64,000 nt of DNA from UBA2040 sp002384725 (lineage in GTDB: Bacteria; Bacteroidota; Bacteroidia; Flavobacteriales_D; Crocinitomicaceae). Both the position numbers and the translations under genes were made by a program. Of the stretch, positions 45,480 to 53,790 are shown piece after piece. How positions within the stretch are numbered: position 1 is the stretch's first letter; every line of letters starts with the position of its first letter. The stretch spans positions 1-64,000 of the forward strand of contig CAWUXE010000020.1 of NCBI GenBank assembly GCA_963926475.1, written 5' to 3'. The notes below the pieces were generated by a model. It was not told the origin of the DNA, did not search any database, and worked only from the letters and a program-made list of their open reading frames with translations.

Positions 45480-45817
45480 GCTTTAATAGTAGAAATTGCC
45501 GCTGTATGATTTTCTTCGAACAACAATACTTTATCCAATTGGGCAATTTTGATCATTTTCATGACATTGTTCTGAAGTCCGCATAGAATAAACTTACCGC
45601 TCGTATCTTTGCACAGACGATTACCCATAAGCAAGGCACTTAATCCAGAAGAATCGCAATATTTCGTTTCAGACAAATCAACGATGATGTTGTTGATGCC
45701 TTTATTGTTCAACAAAACCAACTCTGCTTTGAGTTCTGAAGCATTTTGTGCATTCAATCGATCTACGTTTGAAATTAATGTTGCACCGTATTGCTCTACT
45801 TTGGTTTCGAAATTCAT
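45476..45817 (-). CDS. STAS-domain anti-anti-sigma factor-like protein
   Basis: A 113-residue protein that fits the STAS fold alone. It has NAQNASELKAELVLLNNKGI, then VDLSETKYCDSSGLSALLMG, where the Ser after Asp corresponds to the phosphorylated residue of SpoIIAA-type proteins. The ATG at 45817 matches the family start; the frame is open to 45919 but that part would overlap pyrB. It probably responds to a kinase or phosphatase, none of which is adjacent. It precedes rnz with a 4-base overlap. Confidence 0.88.
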   Translation of the reverse strand: MNFETKVEQYGATLISNVDRLNAQNASELKAELVLLNNKGINNIIVDLSETKYCDSSGLSALLMGNRLCKDTSGKFILCGLQNNVMKMIKIAQLDKVLLFEENHTAAISTIKA

Positions 45818-45857
45818 TCTGTGTGATCGTTTAGTTTTAATCAAAAATAACAAAAAT

Positions 45858-46790
45858 TTATTGTCGCTCGATTTTCCCAGCCAATAAATAAATGACAGCC
45901 ATTCGAATTGCCACTCCATTTTCCACTTGTTGGAGAATAACAGCTTGCTTCGAATCCGCTACATCGCTCGTTATCTCTACGCCTCGATTAATTGGGCCAG
46001 GATGCATCACAACAATTTCTTTGGACAAAGAATCTAAAATTTCTTTGTTCAATCCAAACAACATGGAATACTCTCGTAGCGAAGGAAAATACTTGATATC
46101 TTGTCGTTCCAATTGAATCCGCAGCATATTCGCCACATCACACCATTCTAGGGCATGCCGAAGGTTATAAGAGACTTTTACGCCCAACTTATCAATGTGC
46201 TTCGGGATGAGTGTTGTTGGACCACAAACCATCACGTCGGCGCCTAATTTCTGAAGACAAAGAATATTTGACAGTGCCACTCTCGAGTGAAGAATATCTC
46301 CAACGATAACGACTTTTTTTCCTTCTAAGGTTCCTAATTTCTCGCGTATAGTAAATGCGTCCAATAATGCCTGCGTCGGATGTTCATGCGTTCCGTCTCC
46401 TGCATTGACCACTTTCGCATCAATTCTATCGGATAAAAATTTCGCTGCACCTGGGTTAGGGTGTCGCATGACCACCATGTCCACTTTCATGGACAAGATG
46501 TTATTTACAGTATCAACCAAAGTTTCACCTTTAGACACAGAACTACTCGATGCACTGAAATTGACTACATCTGCAGACAATCTTTTCTCAGCTAATTCAA
46601 ATGAGAGTCTTGTGCGCGTTGAGTTTTCAAAAAACAGATTAGCAATGGTAACATCTCGAAGTGAAGGAACTTTTTTTATTGGACGGTTGATGACGTCTTT
46701 AAACTGCTCAGCAGTTTTGAAAATCAATTCGATATCTGCTTTTGTTAAGTCCCGAATACCAATCAAATGTTCTACACTTAAATTATCCAT
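45858..46790 (-). CDS. pyrB: Aspartate carbamoyltransferase catalytic subunit
   Basis: A 310-residue transferase joining aspartate and carbamoyl phosphate in pyrimidine synthesis. The carbamoyl-phosphate motif is FENSTRTRLSFELA; others are HPTQALLD, GDILHSRVALSN and HPGPINRGVE. The start overlaps the end of pyrR by 8 bases, indicating coupled translation. No pyrI regulatory subunit follows. The STAS gene starts 40 bases after its stop. Confidence 0.97.
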   Translation of the reverse strand: MDNLSVEHLIGIRDLTKADIELIFKTAEQFKDVINRPIKKVPSLRDVTIANLFFENSTRTRLSFELAEKRLSADVVNFSASSSSVSKGETLVDTVNNILSMKVDMVVMRHPNPGAAKFLSDRIDAKVVNAGDGTHEHPTQALLDAFTIREKLGTLEGKKVVIVGDILHSRVALSNILCLQKLGADVMVCGPTTLIPKHIDKLGVKVSYNLRHALEWCDVANMLRIQLERQDIKYFPSLREYSMLFGLNKEILDSLSKEIVVMHPGPINRGVEITSDVADSKQAVILQQVENGVAIRMAVIYLLAGKIERQ

Positions 46791-47331
46791 TGTCTTCCTG
46801 ATTAAATAAGAGTACTCTATCTATTCCTTCTGTTTCTTCCCATTCGACAGACACGCGTTCTGAGACCATAGTATCCACCGTTTTACCTACATAATCAGCT
46901 TGAATCGGCAGGTGTCGTTTGAATCTGCGGTCTATCATTGTCAATAATTCCACTTGTTGGGGACGTCCGAATGCCAAAAGCGCTTCCATTCCCGAACGAA
47001 TTGTTCTACCGGTAAAAAGCACATCATCTACGAGAACAATTTTCTTATTTTCAATTGAAAAGTCGATGTTCGTTGTACTTGGAATGATGGGTTTTTCTCT
47101 TCTCCTAAAATCGTCGCGATAAAAAGTAATGTCTAGATTACCACATTTCACTTCTTTACCGAGAATTTCTTCGAGACGAGCTTTTAATCGGGTTACGACG
47201 TTGATGCCGCGGGGCTGCAATCCGATGAGAATGGATTCTGAAAAATCGCCGTGGTTTTCAATCAATTGATGGCAAAGTCTGCTGATTGTCAACTCGACCT
47301 GCTTTGCATTGAGGATAACTTGATTTTCCAT
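46783..47331 (-). CDS. pyrR: Pyr operon regulator / uracil phosphoribosyltransferase homologue
   Basis: A 182-residue PRTase. The PRPP site is IVLVDDVLFTGRTIRSGMEA, and the N-terminal region ILIGLQPRGINVVTRLKARL fits PyrR. In Gram-positive bacteria PyrR binds leader RNA to attenuate the pyr operon and also has weak UPRTase activity. Here no clear attenuator hairpin precedes it, so the role may be different. ATG at 47331 is used rather than TTG at 47340. It overlaps pyrB by 8 bases. Confidence 0.95.
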   Translation of the reverse strand: MENQVILNAKQVELTISRLCHQLIENHGDFSESILIGLQPRGINVVTRLKARLEEILGKEVKCGNLDITFYRDDFRRREKPIIPSTTNIDFSIENKKIVLVDDVLFTGRTIRSGMEALLAFGRPQQVELLTMIDRRFKRHLPIQADYVGKTVDTMVSERVSVEWEETEGIDRVLLFNQEDNG

Positions 47332-47390
47332 CAGGAACAAATATAGATTTTATTGTTGGAATGGATTAAAAGATAGGCGGAAATTTTTCT

Positions 47391-47399
47391 CCCCCCCCC
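47391..47399. repeat. Nine-base C homopolymer
   Basis: A run of nine C (nine G on the minus strand) lies 60 bases upstream of the pyrR start. Such tracts are prone to slippage. It is followed by ttggaggag, so it may be a worn intergenic hairpin instead. Rest of 47332-47627 (296 bases) holds nothing else I recognise. Confidence 0.6.
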
Positions 47400-47627
47400 T
47401 TGGAGGAGTGCAGCTAAATCACAAAAACACTAGAACATACATTTCACTCAAACGCTATCACAATTCACCCTTTTCTGAAAAAGCGGATATAAAAGTTCAG
47501 TACTTTAGAGATATACAAGCTTCCTTATAATAGTTTTCAGGGTTATCATTTGTTTTTGGTAAAAGTTCGGTTCTCTACAAAAAATTTTTTCATAGTTTCG
47601 CCATAGGTATTAAAGAATCGGACTTTT

Positions 47628-47963
47628 TCACCCTCCTTTTCGAACCACTTGAAAGCCCATTTGCTTCAATAAATCCATTATTTTATCTCTGAAATTCCCT
47701 TGAATGATAATCTCACCTGCTTTTGCAGAGCCACCCACGCCACATTTCGATTTCAAAGTTTTACCTAAATCTTTCAGTTCCTCCTCAGGACCTTTGAATC
47801 CTTCGATAAGTGTCACTTCTTTTCCGCCTCTATTTTTTCGATCGATAGAAACATACAGTTTCTGTTCGGAATTTTCGACTGAATCGAATTCTTGTTCTTG
47901 ATCGTAATCCCAACCGGCATTTGGATTGGTGCTATATACGAAACCTAATTTTTTCTTTGCCAT
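47628..47963 (-). CDS. SUI1/eIF1-like translation factor (YciH family)
   Basis: A 111-residue protein. The SUI1 domain (about 35-110) has GGKEVTLIEGFKGPEEELKD, LKSKCGVGGSAKAGEIIIQG and a C-terminal MGFQVVRKGG. In E. coli the homologue YciH may affect start-site choice. It starts 17 bases after the adjacent GDPD gene on the same strand, so both may share a transcript. Confidence 0.93.
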   Translation of the reverse strand: MAKKKLGFVYSTNPNAGWDYDQEQEFDSVENSEQKLYVSIDRKNRGGKEVTLIEGFKGPEEELKDLGKTLKSKCGVGGSAKAGEIIIQGNFRDKIMDLLKQMGFQVVRKGG

Positions 47964-47979
47964 TCCGTTTTATTACGAA

Positions 47980-48774
47980 TTATTTTAATTCTATTATTGC
48001 TCCTTGAACATCATCACTCAACACACCATCTGGATCTTTATCACGTATTTCTTTCAAAGCTTTTGGCGACCGTACTTCGTAAATGAATACTGTGAGTCCT
48101 TGCGCTTTAAAATTAGTCACCTGAGCTTTGGAAATATCCGAGTTTTTCATAATTACTCCATTCAATTGTGGGTTAATTTGTTGCGCCTCATTTACTTCGG
48201 ACTCTATGTCATTAGCATAGATCACCTTAAAACCAGCGTTAATTATATGAGATATCCAATATGGGTTTCGAGTAATCACTCTTACCCGCGAAGGATTTTT
48301 CAAATATTCTGGCAAATCATTCAAAGCCAAAATCATATCATTTACGTCGATTGTTGAACCGTTGCAGCTGTTGAAATGGCGAAGATCCAATAAGATTCGT
48401 TTATCGGCATGTTGAAGATTCATGTCTTTCAATCGAACGAGTCTTTCTTTTCTCAGACCTTTGTATTTCAAATCTTCCAAATCTTGAAGAAGCAGATTTT
48501 CAATGCAACCCGAACTATTGGTATTTTCGGAAAGGTCATCTGGGTGATATGCCCATAAGTCACCATCTTTGGACAAATGAACGTCAATTTCAACACCATC
48601 GGTACCTTCCATATCAAAACATAGTTGAATGGCTTCTTTCGAATTATCAACATAGACGCTACCTGAAAACTCAATTCCCATGCCTCCATGGCCGATGATT
48701 AAGATAGAAGTTGACTCCTCTTTTTTACAAGACAAAACGACGAAAAAGATCAGTATTAAAAATCTATAAATCAT
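47980..48774 (-). CDS. Glycerophosphodiester phosphodiesterase family lipoprotein
   Basis: A 264-residue protein with a lipoprotein signal (lipobox VLSC). It resembles GDPD enzymes: HGG near the start (often HRG), then TDGVEIDVHLSKDGDLWAYH with the Glu, Asp and His that bind metal. It probably cleaves glycerophosphodiesters in the periplasm. The HGG variant of HRG may alter activity. It overlaps the upstream gene by 11 bases. Confidence 0.87.
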   Translation of the reverse strand: MIYRFLILIFFVVLSCKKEESTSILIIGHGGMGIEFSGSVYVDNSKEAIQLCFDMEGTDGVEIDVHLSKDGDLWAYHPDDLSENTNSSGCIENLLLQDLEDLKYKGLRKERLVRLKDMNLQHADKRILLDLRHFNSCNGSTIDVNDMILALNDLPEYLKNPSRVRVITRNPYWISHIINAGFKVIYANDIESEVNEAQQINPQLNGVIMKNSDISKAQVTNFKAQGLTVFIYEVRSPKALKEIRDKDPDGVLSDDVQGAIIELK

Positions 48775-49273
48775 ATTTCAAACCCATTTGAAAGGAATAT
48801 CCTGGAAAAAAATACCCCTTTGATTTGTTGTTCAGGCTTAGCTGACGAATACCATAATACGAACTTTGAAAAAAGTGAAATTTGTTCCCCACCGAAAAAT
48901 AGTAACCGAGTCGGACATCATAATAATTATGGGAATTTTCTTCTTTGTCTAAATCGACAAAACCAGTTCCTAATTGAGCTGAAGGGCCAAAAAACATTTT
49001 TTCACTTTTGAGGAAATCGCGCTGTCCGCCCAATGTAACCCACCAGAAATTGGATGGCTGAAAAAAAGTTCTTCTAATACCCAGAAGAAAATCACCTTCA
49101 AACAACCATTTTTCCCAAGGTTTAAAGTAAAACCCTACACCAGCGAATATATCTTCGTTTTGAAAAGATGTTACAACGACTAATCCTTGTGTTTCAAACC
49201 AATAATCTTTATTTTCTTGACTAAAAGAGTTTAATGTCGAAAAGTAGACGAAAAGTAGAATCAACCATTTCAT
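48764..49273 (-). CDS. Predicted exported beta-rich envelope protein
   Basis: A 169-residue protein with a signal peptide (about 1-17, ending SFSQ). The rest alternates in polarity (WFETQGLVVVTSFQ, YYDVRLGYYFSVGNKFHFFQ, SFQMGLKYDL at the end) like a small outer-membrane barrel, including an aromatic-rich C-terminus. No named family recognised. It overlaps the GDPD gene start by 11 bases, so they are co-transcribed. Confidence 0.75.
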   Translation of the reverse strand: MKWLILLFVYFSTLNSFSQENKDYWFETQGLVVVTSFQNEDIFAGVGFYFKPWEKWLFEGDFLLGIRRTFFQPSNFWWVTLGGQRDFLKSEKMFFGPSAQLGTGFVDLDKEENSHNYYDVRLGYYFSVGNKFHFFQSSYYGIRQLSLNNKSKGYFFPGYSFQMGLKYDL

Positions 49274-49367
49274 GGAACAAAATTAAAAGAAAGTTGGGAA
49301 TGAAGATTGACTTTCGACTTTGGTGGTCTTTTGACCAATTCGATAAAAAATTGCTCAATGCTCAAAA

Positions 49368-49517
49368 CTAGATTTTGGGACATTTCTTACAATGCACGCC
49401 TTTCTTCTTGAACTTTTTACAGCATTTGCTCTTTTTGTCGCAAGAACAAGAGTCACATGTCAAGACAAATTCTTTAAGAAAATAGTTAATGTTATTATGT
49501 ACAAAAGGTTGTTTCAC
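49368..49517 (-). CDS. Small cysteine-rich basic protein, 49 residues
   Basis: A GTG-started frame (49517-49515) with an in-frame stop directly upstream. The protein has an ordinary N-terminal half (VKQPFVHNNINYFLKEF) and a C-terminal half with seven Cys and many Lys: CDSCSC, then KCCKKFKKKG and HCKKCPKI. The Cys spacing (CxxCxC, CC, CxxC) suggests metal binding, or disulfides if exported, though no signal peptide is seen. A TACCTTTG box lies 21 bases upstream (49538-49545, minus strand). Its short length hides it from standard gene tracks. I do not assign a function. Confidence 0.7.
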   Translation of the reverse strand: MKQPFVHNNINYFLKEFVLTCDSCSCDKKSKCCKKFKKKGVHCKKCPKI

Positions 49518-49537
49518 TTATTTAGAATGGTTCTATG

Positions 49538-49545
49538 CAAAGGTA
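49538..49545 (-). promoter_or_regulatory. -7 box before the small cysteine-rich gene
   Basis: On the minus strand it reads TACCTTTG, followed by C, matching TAnnTTTG. It sits 20 bases ahead of the GTG start. A -33 TTG at normal spacing was not seen. Confidence 0.45.
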
Positions 49546-49706
49546 AATCATTGTTGAAAATAATCTCTCACCTTTTTGTGGTATTTTGCAACAAAAAGTT
49601 TTGGGAAATCGAAAAATTTCTTTCTGATATACCCCTAAAGGCATCTATAGCTGTATTTCGTTAGTTTTCGATACCTTGCAAAACAATTGGAAAGAATACC
49701 AAATAA

Positions 49707-50915
49707 ATGACGCAAAATAAGATTGTTGTAGGAAGTGAAGAATGGTGTGGGTTGCCGAATTTGAATATTCCAGCCATAAAAACGCGTGTCGATTCTGGTG
49801 CAAAAACCACGGCATTGCATGCAGTTAACATTACTCCTTTTGATAAAAATGGGAGTGCTTGGGTGAGATTCGAAGTCCATCCGATACAATACGACGGCAA
49901 AACAACTCTAATTTGTGAATCACCCGTGGTCGATAAAAGACGAGTTAAAAGCTCAAGTGGAATTGGTGAATTGCGCTACGTGATTAATTCTCAAATTTCA
50001 ATTGGCGAAAATACTTGGGAAATTGAGGTTACCCTTACTAATAGAGATAGTATGGGGTATAGAATGTTGCTCGGTCGACAAGCCATGGCCGGCAGAATGT
50101 TGGTTGACCCTCAAGTTTCTTTTCAATTTGGTAAAGTTTCAGATGAGGAGTTAGACAAACATTACCACAATTTCATCAAGGCTCCAACAGGATTGCACAT
50201 CGCTTTATTGGCAACGAATCCAAATTTATACAGTAATCGACGAATTATTGAAGCAGCCGAAGAACGCGGACATTTCATGGATTTTTTAAATATTACCGAC
50301 TTTTCGATAGAGTTGAACAATGCGAAAGCTATCATGAAATACAAGGGCGAAGAATTATCGACCAAATACGATGTCATCATTCCTCGTATTCGTCTCAACT
50401 TAACTAAGTTTGGCTGTGCAGTGGTTCGACATTTTGGATCAATTGGAACGTACACACAAAACTCGGCTCAAGCTATTGCTCAGTCTAGAAATTCATTACT
50501 AATGCTACAGCGAATTGTAGCGAGTGGGGTTTTAATTCCACCGACTCAATTGTTGCCTTCAAAATCAGAAAGCATTGTGAACCAAGCTCCTTTGGATGGC
50601 AAGCAAATTCGTTGCTTCGTTATAAATGGTTTGGTTAAAGCTACAATACTAAAATCTAAATCGGAAGATGGCACCACGAAATTGACGCCAATAAAAATCA
50701 GTAAAGAGGAGCGAAAAATGGCCGGATTAGCCGTTAAAACACTGAATTTGAAAGTGGCGGGAGTGGATTTGATTCAAAACAAAGAAGGGACGTATGTTCA
50801 AAATGTCTATTCATCACCAAGTTTGAATGGAATCGAAGCTACAACAGCGGCAGATTTGGCAGAAATGATGATACTCGGTATAGAAAAAAACTTGAAATAT
50901 ACTTACATTGTATAG
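49707..50915 (+). CDS. RimB-like aspartic protease fused to a degenerate RimK-like ATP-grasp domain
   Basis: A 402-residue protein. Residues 5-145 match the RimB/DUF785 retropepsin-like family, with active-site-like DSGAKTTALHA (29-39) and YRMLLGRQAM (118-127). Residues 162-402 align with RimK, the glutamate ligase that modifies ribosomal protein S6: ALLATNPNLYSNRRIIEAAE, YDVIIPRI, IRCFVINGLV, VAGVDLI. But about 50 residues of the ATP lobe are absent between 285 and 300, the RSNLHRGG loop is lost, and the Mg site MEVNASPG is now VQNVYSSPS. The ligase half is probably inactive, while the protease half keeps its Asp. The fusion is known in the family; the lesion is notable. Confidence 0.85.
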   Translation: MTQNKIVVGSEEWCGLPNLNIPAIKTRVDSGAKTTALHAVNITPFDKNGSAWVRFEVHPIQYDGKTTLICESPVVDKRRVKSSSGIGELRYVINSQISIGENTWEIEVTLTNRDSMGYRMLLGRQAMAGRMLVDPQVSFQFGKVSDEELDKHYHNFIKAPTGLHIALLATNPNLYSNRRIIEAAEERGHFMDFLNITDFSIELNNAKAIMKYKGEELSTKYDVIIPRIRLNLTKFGCAVVRHFGSIGTYTQNSAQAIAQSRNSLLMLQRIVASGVLIPPTQLLPSKSESIVNQAPLDGKQIRCFVINGLVKATILKSKSEDGTTKLTPIKISKEERKMAGLAVKTLNLKVAGVDLIQNKEGTYVQNVYSSPSLNGIEATTAADLAEMMILGIEKNLKYTYIV

Positions 50916-51037
50916 GCGTATGATTTGGATTCTAAAATACACGCTGGTCGTCATCATCAATGTTATTTAAGTCTTTAAGTCATACTCTAATTGCTGGTGA
51001 ACTTAAAATCTCCTTAAATTATCCTAATTTTGCCTCA

Positions 51038-51511
51038 ATGAAAATCGCCAGTCTCAAAGAAATTAAGGACGAACTAAAGCATTCCAGTCAAGAGGAAATA
51101 ATTGATTATTGTCTTCGAATGGTGAAATACAAAAAGGACAACAAAGAGCTCCTCACCTATTTAATGTTTGAATCGGAGAATGATGAACTATACATTTCTG
51201 ATATCAAGGAAGAAATGGATCTTTTGTTTTCCGAAGTGAACAAAACCAACATGTGGGCGGCCAAGAAGAACGTTCGCCGGATCTTGGCCAAGTTGAAAAA
51301 ATACATTCGCTATGCCCACAAGAAAGAGGTTGAAGTTGAAATCTTACTCTATTTCTGTCAAAAGTTGAATGGGATGCAACATGTGCTTCAAAGAAACAAA
51401 GTACTCCGCAATACTTTAGACATGCAATTGAGTTTGGTTCAAAAAGCCATCAGCACCTTACATCCTGATTTACAACAAGATTACCAACAAAGTTTGTCCG
51501 AATTTAGCTGA
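51038..51511 (+). CDS. Conserved-looking helical protein of unknown function
   Basis: A 157-residue soluble helical protein, with no signal or membrane segment. The start at 51038 follows a TAATTTTG box; the frame extends to 50960 without need. Sequences such as LTYLMFESENDELYISDIKE and WAAKKNVRRILAKLKKYIRY suggest amphipathic helices. No domain recognised. It lies between the RimB-RimK-like gene and a convergent outer-membrane gene. Confidence 0.7.
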   Translation: MKIASLKEIKDELKHSSQEEIIDYCLRMVKYKKDNKELLTYLMFESENDELYISDIKEEMDLLFSEVNKTNMWAAKKNVRRILAKLKKYIRYAHKKEVEVEILLYFCQKLNGMQHVLQRNKVLRNTLDMQLSLVQKAISTLHPDLQQDYQQSLSEFS

Positions 51512-51513
51512 GA

Positions 51514-52191
51514 TTATTCACCCTTTTTTACGCCAATTCCAATTTTAATTCCAGCAGTAACAAACCAACGAGCATCTGTAGTTCGTTGTTCTTGCCAAAC
51601 ACCTGTTCCTCCCCAAGGATCATATTGATTAAACGCTTGTTTCACGTCAACAGATTTTATACCCATACCCATATAGGTATCTAAACCAAAGTATTTTGAC
51701 ACCCAACTTTGTGCACCAAATAAAAATCCGAAACTCATTTCTTGACGGAAACCATCAAACGCTGGTCCATTTGGATTGTAGAAGTCTTGAAACTGATAAT
51801 TGAAATAACGAAAATCAAGAATTGGTGATACATAGAATCCGTTCATTACATATTTATCTTCAATCGGATAAAAACGAATACCCCCATTTATATGGAACCC
51901 TAGTTGACTGCCAGTTGTATTGTATAATCCGTTAATATCTCCGACAATTCCATGTCCATTTCCAAACGGTGAAATATTGGAGATGGTTGGTCCTAAGTTG
52001 AGTTCAACACTTGTTCGGTCACCTATTGCTTGTTCGACTCCAAACTCAATCATTCCGCTAAAAATCTTTGTTGGGGTAAATTTAATAACAGTTTCAGCTT
52101 CCGTTTTTGACTGGAAACTTTTCATTTTCTGACCAAAAGCAGTAGTGGTGATAACCAGTGTGAATGAGAATAGTATGATTACTTTTTTCAT
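51514..52191 (-). CDS. Outer-membrane beta-barrel protein, porin-like
   Basis: A 225-residue protein with a signal peptide (about 1-20, ending FGQ). The mature sequence alternates in polarity, with GMIEFGVEQAIGDRTSVELN, HINGGIRFYPIEDKYVMNGF and KIGIGVKKGE at the end, typical of small outer-membrane barrels in this phylum. Function unknown. It is convergent with the helical protein gene, 2 bases between stops. Confidence 0.82.
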   Translation of the reverse strand: MKKVIILFSFTLVITTTAFGQKMKSFQSKTEAETVIKFTPTKIFSGMIEFGVEQAIGDRTSVELNLGPTISNISPFGNGHGIVGDINGLYNTTGSQLGFHINGGIRFYPIEDKYVMNGFYVSPILDFRYFNYQFQDFYNPNGPAFDGFRQEMSFGFLFGAQSWVSKYFGLDTYMGMGIKSVDVKQAFNQYDPWGGTGVWQEQRTTDARWFVTAGIKIGIGVKKGE

Positions 52192-52306
52192 AGTACAATA
52201 ATAGGTAAGAAATTATTTTAAACAATATTATTTACGTTTTCTTTTCTGCTAAACGCTCTTGCAATTGGAATATTATCTTTGTTCAAAATTTTAACATTTA
52301 CGAAAA

Positions 52307-52837
52307 ATGCACCTCCAATTTAAGATTTCTGAAAAAGATTTTCTCACGTTTCAATTGTACACTTTATCGAAGTCTGAAAAAGTACAACAGAGAATGAAAA
52401 GAGGCCGTATTTTTGCAACAATTTTAGGAGTAATCCTAGCGTTCAACTTATTCATTACGGATGCAATGTATGCTGGAATCGTTATGGTTGTAGGAATAGG
52501 CTTAATCTATTACTTCTACCCGCAATACCACAAATGGAGGATGAAACGCAACTTTGCAAAGTACATTAAACACAACTACAACGATCGATTTGACAAGGAG
52601 GAAGAATTAACAGTCCATGACAAAGGTATTCTTTCGAAAAACATGTCTGGCGAAGGTGAAATCCCGAAATCAGAATTGACGAAATTAATAGAAATTCAGG
52701 ATTTGTTTATAATTGGAATGAAAAATGGCGCGGCGATAATAATTCCTAAAAATGAGGTGAATGAGGCATCACGACTAAAATCTGCTGTAAAAAACATAGG
52801 GGTTGGATATGTCGCAGAGCTCGATTGGAAATATTAG
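52307..52837 (+). CDS. YcxB-like protein
   Basis: A 176-residue protein. A cytoplasmic start is followed by a basic segment (QQRMKRGR) and two close hydrophobic segments (about 33-65), then a soluble YcxB-like C-terminal half (VHDKGILSKNMSGEGEIPKS, IIIPKNEVNEASRL). The family is common and uncharacterised. It is alone between divergent and convergent genes, stopping next to the hydrolase stop. Confidence 0.8.
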   Translation: MHLQFKISEKDFLTFQLYTLSKSEKVQQRMKRGRIFATILGVILAFNLFITDAMYAGIVMVVGIGLIYYFYPQYHKWRMKRNFAKYIKHNYNDRFDKEEELTVHDKGILSKNMSGEGEIPKSELTKLIEIQDLFIIGMKNGAAIIIPKNEVNEASRLKSAVKNIGVGYVAELDWKY

Positions 52838-53740
52838 TTAGAAAAAATCGCGCTGAATTTGACGAAACAGAGACGCGTGACCGTCCACGATTACTTTTAT
52901 ATCCTTAGAATATCCACCACCCATCGCCGCAACCATGGGCACATTTAGTCCAGCAACAAAATTAAGCACCATCGCATCTCGGCTTTTCACACCATCTTGT
53001 GTTAGTCCCAATTTGCCCAATTTATCGCTTTTTAACACATCTACGCCCGATTGATATAAAACGAATTCAGGTTGAAAACGTCCTAATATTTCATCTAAAG
53101 ATTTATCTAAATGCTTTAAATAATACTTGTCGTCGCAATTTAATTCCAACTCTACATCTAAATCTGATTTCTCTTTTTTCAAGGGATAGTTGTCCTTGCC
53201 GTGCATAGAAAAAGTAAAAACATCTTCATTTTCGGCAAATATTTCGGCCGTACCGTTACCCTGATGAACATCTAAATCTAATATAAGCACCTTGTTCACT
53301 TTGCAAGAATCTAGAAGGTATTTCGCTGAAATTGCATGGTCATTCAACAAACAAAAGCCTTCGCCTCGATCTGCGTATGCATGGTGTGTTCCGCCGGCAA
53401 TATTTGCGGCAAAACCAGATTCCAAAGCATAATCACAGGCTCTTCTCGTTCCTTCCATGATCAACTGTTCTCTGTGTATCAATTGCTCGTTATGGACAAA
53501 ACCAGTAATACGTTGTTCACGTGGTGAGAGTTTTAAATTGTATAAACGAGTAAGGTATTCCGCAGAATGCACGGCAGAAATGTAAGTTTTATCAATTACC
53601 TCTGGCTGAAAAAAATTGACGTGTTCAAGCGTACCTTCATGCAACAATTGTTTGGGCAACAGGTCATACTTCTCCATCGGAAACTTATGGTTGTCTGGTA
53701 CAGGGAAAACGTATTCTTCGTGCCAAGCAATTTTAAACAT
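52838..53740 (-). CDS. Histone deacetylase family protein (acetoin utilisation/acetylpolyamine hydrolase-like)
   Basis: A 300-residue zinc hydrolase of the arginase/deacetylase fold. It has GGTHHAYADRGEGFCLLNDH (catalytic His pair), LILDLDVHQGNGTAEIF (zinc Asp and His) and MGGGYSKDI. In bacteria these deacetylate polyamines, acetoin-related compounds or proteins. The substrate is unknown. It lies immediately downstream of the SiaB-like gene, 50 bases from its present stop. Confidence 0.93.
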   Translation of the reverse strand: MFKIAWHEEYVFPVPDNHKFPMEKYDLLPKQLLHEGTLEHVNFFQPEVIDKTYISAVHSAEYLTRLYNLKLSPREQRITGFVHNEQLIHREQLIMEGTRRACDYALESGFAANIAGGTHHAYADRGEGFCLLNDHAISAKYLLDSCKVNKVLILDLDVHQGNGTAEIFAENEDVFTFSMHGKDNYPLKKEKSDLDVELELNCDDKYYLKHLDKSLDEILGRFQPEFVLYQSGVDVLKSDKLGKLGLTQDGVKSRDAMVLNFVAGLNVPMVAAMGGGYSKDIKVIVDGHASLFRQIQRDFF

Positions 53741-53790
53741 AGACTTTTAATAAGGTGCTAAACAAAGAAACATTAATATCTCTTTGTTGT

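Noticed and set aside
45818..45919. Longer start for the STAS gene
   Set aside because: The additional 34 residues are not STAS-like and overlap the end of pyrB.
49392..49664. Plus-strand 90-codon frame
   Set aside because: It covers the small cysteine-rich gene on the other strand and shows no domain, signal or promoter of its own.
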